A stretch of DNA of 26,685 bases, taken from assembly GCA_029856445.1 (NCBI GenBank), contig JAHQWY010000007.1:1-26685 (forward strand). The letters are read 5' to 3'. The position numbers and the translations under genes were made by a program. Below, piece after piece: positions 23,218 through 26,685 of the stretch (position 1 is the first letter of the stretch; each line of letters starts with the position of its first letter). A model generated the notes under the pieces. The model did no database searches and was not told where the DNA came from. It saw nothing but the letters and a program-made list of their open reading frames with translations. The DNA comes from Promethearchaeia archaeon. Lineage in GTDB: Archaea; Asgardarchaeota; Lokiarchaeia; Sigyniarchaeales; SOKP01.

Positions 23218-23406
23218 TTATATAGAGAGTAAATTATCAAGATGCTCAATTTGCCTATCTAACTCATTGATCAAATGGCAAACATCATAATTCTCGAAAA
23301 CTTGAGTTATGTTTCTTCTTTGAATAGAATGTGATTGTTGAGAAATTAATTGAATGTTATATAAGAATTCATAATAATTCATATCCGTTCTCATTTTTTC
23401 TTCCAT
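23218..23406 (-). CDS. Small hypothetical protein (62 residues)
   Basis: The protein is polar, with no membrane segment or cysteine motif. Its C-terminal stretch LINELDRQIEHLDNLLSI has a heptad-like pattern of leucine and isoleucine and could form a coiled coil. The ATG is preceded by AAGGAGAT, a good ribosome site though spaced about 10 bases away, which is the main reason to regard it as real. A second ATG lies five codons in. It stands alone on the minus strand, ~200 bases downstream of the ferredoxin-nitroreductase end, and could be transcribed with it. I recognise no family. Confidence 0.45.
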   Translation of the reverse strand: MEEKMRTDMNYYEFLYNIQLISQQSHSIQRRNITQVFENYDVCHLINELDRQIEHLDNLLSI

Positions 23407-23603
23407 TTTTTATTCAATCTCCTTTTTAGTTTCTTAATTTTTATTTAGATTGCACTTTATATCTAGTTTTACATCATAAACTTTCCGTAGGCTTCGAATT
23501 AACCGAAAAGTTACTGAATTAAAAAAAGAACTAATACTTCTATTGCTGTCTTTTCTTAAAAAAGAGATGTTTGGGGCAAAAAATTTAAAAAAATTGAGAT
23601 ATA

Positions 23604-24656
23604 TTATGCTTCTTGTTTTTCTGATTGGATGACTTCTTTTCTTTCAGTCACCACAGTTTTTTCTTTATCTTCCCTAAACCATTTTACAGGTCTACGTTCA
23701 CGAGGTACCATTCCTTCTTGCTTAAATTTAGGAAATCCTAAGCATAATGCACTAGGACAAAACCAAGGAGCTTCTATTCCCAATTCCTTGCTTAAAGTTG
23801 GGTGTACACTTGCTCCCCACGCAAAAAAGCCTGACCATGTAGCTTTAATACCTAAGGAGTTAGCAACCAAATTCATAGTCTGACCACATATACCAATACT
23901 CATTTGAGGCCTACCAATTGCTCTTTCATCAGCAAGTAGCAATATTATCACTGGTGCACCTAAACTTGGAATTAAACCGTTTTCCTTACTAACTGTGCCC
24001 ATTCCTCCGAAAACTATCCTTGGATCAACACCTCCTACATTTTGAGGAGGTCCTGTGACCATCCCTTCTAATACTTTTACTGAATTATCGTTAAGATAAG
24101 CATTATAGACCTGACTAATGGAATTAATCGCTGCTTTGTCAATTTCCTTTATTATTTCTTTATTGGTAAGAACTACAAATTGCCAAGGTTGACAATTACC
24201 TCCACTTGGAGCAAACCTACCTGCTTCTAATACTCTCTGAATAATAGATTCTGGAACTGGTGTATCTTTAAAATTTCTCACACTTCGTCGATTAAGCACC
24301 AACTTTTCAATTTCATTCCATTCTGTTGGATTTCCATCGGCATCTTTTGGTTCTAGGGGCATTTCAGGGGGCAATGGATATGGTAAAGTTTTGAAGACTC
24401 CCGCATCCACATGATAGAAGTCCATTATTGAAATGGCATCATTCGGACATGCAACCTTGCAGTTATAACAACTAAAACATGCGTAATTTTCTTTCAAGAC
24501 TGGGTACCCTTCTTCATTTTTTTCCCAACATTGAAAGGGACAGTTCTGTATGCACAATCCGCATTTATTACATTTATCCTCATCAACTTTCATGACACCC
24601 ATATGAATATCATCCATATTAGGGCGTAAAATATCTTTTACATCTTCCCAAGGCAT
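23604..24656 (-). CDS. Ferredoxin-nitroreductase fusion protein (copy 1)
   Basis: This 350-residue protein joins a two-cluster ferredoxin to a flavin nitroreductase. Cys29, 32, 35 and 39 (CNKCGLCIQNCP) and Cys60, 63, 66 and 70 (CFSCYNCKVACP) bind two 4Fe-4S clusters. The nitroreductase domain starts near residue 118 with VLNRRSVRNF, continues with EAGRFAPSGGNCQPWQFVV and has ICGQTMNLVANSLGI. Such enzymes use FMN to reduce or oxidise substrates with electrons delivered through the ferredoxin part; the substrate is unknown. AGGAGGAT lies ~11 bases before the ATG. A tail of about 25 residues rich in Lys and Glu is not shared by copy 2. It is the downstream member of a tandem pair, 190 bases apart, and each gene has its own TATA-like element. 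Confidence 0.9.
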   Translation of the reverse strand: MPWEDVKDILRPNMDDIHMGVMKVDEDKCNKCGLCIQNCPFQCWEKNEEGYPVLKENYACFSCYNCKVACPNDAISIMDFYHVDAGVFKTLPYPLPPEMPLEPKDADGNPTEWNEIEKLVLNRRSVRNFKDTPVPESIIQRVLEAGRFAPSGGNCQPWQFVVLTNKEIIKEIDKAAINSISQVYNAYLNDNSVKVLEGMVTGPPQNVGGVDPRIVFGGMGTVSKENGLIPSLGAPVIILLLADERAIGRPQMSIGICGQTMNLVANSLGIKATWSGFFAWGASVHPTLSKELGIEAPWFCPSALCLGFPKFKQEGMVPRERRPVKWFREDKEKTVVTERKEVIQSEKQEA

Positions 24657-24702
24657 AATTCGTTTATCCTCCTAAAAAAATCGCTCTAAGGCATAATTTT
24701 AT

Positions 24703-24719
24703 AGTTATAAAATATTAAA
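24703..24719 (-). promoter_or_regulatory. TATA-like promoter element of nitroreductase copy 1
   Basis: The 17-base sequence agttataaaatattaaa (plus-strand reading) lies 46 bases before the start and recurs exactly before copy 2 at nearly the same distance. Conservation within otherwise diverged flanks supports a core promoter. The taaaatatt part (24708-24716) also pairs with aatatttta at 24725-24733. Confidence 0.5.
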
Positions 24720-24846
24720 ATAACAATATTTTAAACTTTATAGTATTCATTGAAAAAGTTGATTTAACCAACAATTTAAAAAAAAATATTATTAAAATAT
24801 TTTAAATTCTTATTAAAGCTTTTTTTCCTGCTTGTATTGTATTTGT

Positions 24847-25863
24847 TTATTCTTGTATTTCAGGTTCTTCTAGTCCTGCACGGAACCACTCTACGGGTCT
24901 AAATTCACGTGGTACCATTCCTTCTTGCTTGAATTTTGGGTAGCCAAGGCACATAGTGGTTACACAAGTCCAAGGTGGTTTGATACCAAACTTTTTTCTA
25001 TAGGGTGGATGAAAATTGACTCCTGCGGCAAGGAAACCATTCCAACATGCTTTTATTCCTAATGAGTTAGCGACCAAATTCATATTTTGTCCACAGATAC
25101 CAATGTTTAATTGGGGATTCCCGATAGATCTTTCATCTGCAATTAACAATATTACAGCAGGGGCATGTAAACTAGGAACTGCATCTTCATTTTCAGTAAT
25201 AGATCCCATACCTCCAAGAATAACTCGCGGATCAACACCTGCAACACTACGAGGTGGTCCTTCAACCATCGGCGTTAAATTTTTTACTGCATTGTCATCT
25301 ATATACGCATTATACATCATTGCAAGAAGATTTGATGTTATTTTATCCATCTCTTCTAATAATGCTTTATCAGTAATCACAGTAAATTTCCAAGGCTGAC
25401 AATTACCTGCACTTGGTGCAAATCTACCTGCTTCTAGAACTCTTTGAATTAATGTGTCTGGCACTGGTTTATCCCTGAAATTTCTTACACTTCGCCGAGA
25501 AAGTACAGCTTTTTCTATTTCATTCCATTCTGTTGGATTTCCATCAGCATCTTTTGGTTCTAAGGGCATTTTAGCAGGTAAGGGGTGAGGTTCGGTCTTC
25601 CAAAATCCATCATCTACATGATAACTATCCACAATAACTAGCGCATCATTTGGGCATGCTACTTTACAATTATAACAACTGAAACATGCATATCTTTCTT
25701 TTAATATAGGATAACCTTCTTCATCTTTAGTCCAACAACGGAATGGACAGTTTTGCATGCATAATCCACATTTATCACATTTGGATGTATCAACTCTCAT
25801 TACACCCATATGAACAAGACCTTTTTCAGGTCTTAGGATATCCTTTACATTTTCCCATGGCAT
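24847..25863 (-). CDS. Ferredoxin-nitroreductase fusion protein (copy 2)
   Basis: This 338-residue paralogue of the protein at 23604 has the same order: two 4Fe-4S sites (CDKCGLCMQNCP and CFSCYNCKVACP), then the nitroreductase domain (VLSRRSVRNF, EAGRFAPSAGNCQPWKF, GICGQNMNLVANSLGI). The N-terminus MPWENVKDILRP and the linker PLEPKDADGNPTEWNEIEK are almost unchanged between the two. The most variable parts are the central segment and the tail, as expected if the copies have different substrates. It is probably the first gene of the tandem, though each copy appears to have its own promoter. No strong ribosome site is seen; GAGTG lies ~11 bases upstream of the ATG. Confidence 0.9.
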   Translation of the reverse strand: MPWENVKDILRPEKGLVHMGVMRVDTSKCDKCGLCMQNCPFRCWTKDEEGYPILKERYACFSCYNCKVACPNDALVIVDSYHVDDGFWKTEPHPLPAKMPLEPKDADGNPTEWNEIEKAVLSRRSVRNFRDKPVPDTLIQRVLEAGRFAPSAGNCQPWKFTVITDKALLEEMDKITSNLLAMMYNAYIDDNAVKNLTPMVEGPPRSVAGVDPRVILGGMGSITENEDAVPSLHAPAVILLIADERSIGNPQLNIGICGQNMNLVANSLGIKACWNGFLAAGVNFHPPYRKKFGIKPPWTCVTTMCLGYPKFKQEGMVPREFRPVEWFRAGLEEPEIQE

Positions 25864-25907
25864 TATTTATACACTCTTGATAATTTCTTGTAGTGATTTA
25901 ACATTTA

Positions 25908-25924
25908 AGTTATAAAATATTAAA
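25908..25924 (-). promoter_or_regulatory. TATA-like promoter element of nitroreductase copy 2
   Basis: This is the same 17-base sequence as at 24703-24719, here 44 bases before the ATG at 25863. Read on the minus strand it contains ATTTTATAA, a plausible TATA box giving a leader of about 15-20 bases. Confidence 0.5.
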
Positions 25925-26121
25925 TCGCCACTCTATTAAATATTATACAATTTTTTTAAAAGAACTGCAATTTGAAGCTATCTTCCTTAATTGCTTTAAT
26001 AATTTTATTCTTAACATGTAAAGAAATTAATCATTTCCTCAATTCTAAAATAAAAATTTTTTTAACAATCTTCAGCTTTTCTTATTCACTAATATAATTA
26101 TCAACAAAAGAGGAATAAGTT

Positions 26122-26685
26122 ATGGAAAATTATAAGTATATTATTGTAGATCAACCTGATAGATATATTAACCGTATAACTCTAAATAGGCCTGAAAAGC
26201 GTAATGCTTTGAGCAATCCTTTGAGAGGAGAACTCATGAATGCTCTTGAAAAAGCTGATCGAAATGATGAAATCAGAGTAACTATTATTAGAGGTGCTGG
26301 TACATGTTTCTCAGCAGGTTATGATCTTGGCAGTGATCTTAGAAAAGATCGACCTTGGTTTACATCTCCTGATGCCGAGGATGGATGGCCTCGCCATGTT
26401 ACTGAAGGGTGGTTTAAAATGTGGGATATGGCTAAACCAATCATAGCACAAGTTCATGGTTATTGTTTAGCAGGAGGGACAGAATTAGCATCTGCATGTG
26501 ATTTAGTGTATGTGGCAGATGATGCTCAAATTGGCTACCCTGCGGTTCGATCAATGACGGCTCCAGATTTACAATTCCCTGTCTGGGTTATGGGAATGAG
26601 AGCAGCTATGCAATTTATGCTAACTGGGGCAGCTATGAGTGGAAAAAAGGCAGCACAAGTGGGATTTGCAAATGAATCCTTTCCT
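26122..26685 (+). CDS. Enoyl-CoA hydratase/isomerase (crotonase) family protein, C-terminus cut by window edge
   Basis: The frame is open for 188 codons to the window end. Crotonase hallmarks are ITLNRPEKRNALSN near the start, the first oxyanion-hole segment GTCFSAGYDLG and the second HGYCLAGGTELASACDLVYV. Downstream IGYPAVRSMTAPDLQFPVW replaces the canonical region carrying the catalytic Glu of mitochondrial enoyl-CoA hydratase, so the exact reaction (hydration, isomerisation or hydrolysis) cannot be assumed. The long segment between the two oxyanion motifs (DRPWFTSPDAEDGW) is typical of a subgroup of archaeal and actinobacterial members. AGAGG lies eight bases before the ATG, and a TATA-like CTAATATAATTAT is ~20-30 bases upstream. 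It fits with the ligase and thiolase in acyl-CoA metabolism. Confidence 0.92.
   Translation, partial: MENYKYIIVDQPDRYINRITLNRPEKRNALSNPLRGELMNALEKADRNDEIRVTIIRGAGTCFSAGYDLGSDLRKDRPWFTSPDAEDGWPRHVTEGWFKMWDMAKPIIAQVHGYCLAGGTELASACDLVYVADDAQIGYPAVRSMTAPDLQFPVWVMGMRAAMQFMLTGAAMSGKKAAQVGFANESFP

Noticed and set aside
1..26685. CRISPR arrays, tRNA or rRNA genes, insertion sequences, phage or toxin-antitoxin genes
   Set aside because: No regularly spaced repeats, cloverleaf-like GTTC-containing segments, transposase frames or phage proteins were seen on reading both strands; the only large repeats are the TPR duplication and the paralogous flavoenzyme genes.

Overview
The window is AT-rich, gene-dense DNA, most probably from an archaeon and plausibly an Asgard (Lokiarchaeia-like) genome. 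The reasons are TATA-like promoter elements, Shine-Dalgarno sites of the GGTGA/GGTGG type, a family of large TPR proteins with a shared C-terminal domain, and many acyl-CoA enzymes and iron-sulfur flavoproteins. The lineage is an inference from gene content; there is no rRNA or other marker gene here.

Layout. Positions 1-6153 are a minus-strand block: a truncated FAD oxidoreductase, a divergent cation-efflux (CDF) like membrane protein with winged-helix-like ends, a SAM methyltransferase, a transglutaminase-like protease and a TPR protein. Positions 6519-14116 are on the plus strand: a full-length close paralogue of the first FAD oxidoreductase, then three more TPR proteins. The last two TPR genes form a ~2 kb tandem duplication. 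Between them lies a fossil of the acyl-CoA ligase N-terminus that records how the duplication happened. Next come a minus-strand Cys-rich DUF3795-like protein, the full-length plus-strand acyl-CoA ligase, a minus-strand nucleoside hydrolase and a thiolase. Positions 19581-23050 are on the plus strand: a small membrane protein with a damaged 5' end, then a GlcD-like flavoprotein abutting a GlcF/HdrD-like CCG iron-sulfur protein. Positions 23218-25863 are on the minus strand: a small protein and two tandem ferredoxin-nitroreductase fusions with matching promoter elements. The window ends in a plus-strand crotonase-family gene cut by the edge.

How the genes may work together. Acyl-CoA ligase, crotonase and thiolase are the core activities of fatty or organic acid activation and beta-oxidation-like metabolism. 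The GlcD/GlcF pair looks like a 2-hydroxyacid (lactate or glycolate type) dehydrogenase that passes electrons to an iron-sulfur protein, and the ferredoxin-nitroreductases are further flavin redox enzymes. The TPR proteins are likely scaffolds; their shared C-terminal ~130 residues may be a profilin-like (longin/roadblock type) domain, which is a hypothesis.

Main points for a second look: the duplication fossil; the ligase apparently starting at ATT; the small membrane gene with ATA plus an in-frame TAA; the TPR C-terminal domain; the CDF-like protein with altered metal ligands; and the CxxC pair in the FAD oxidoreductases.
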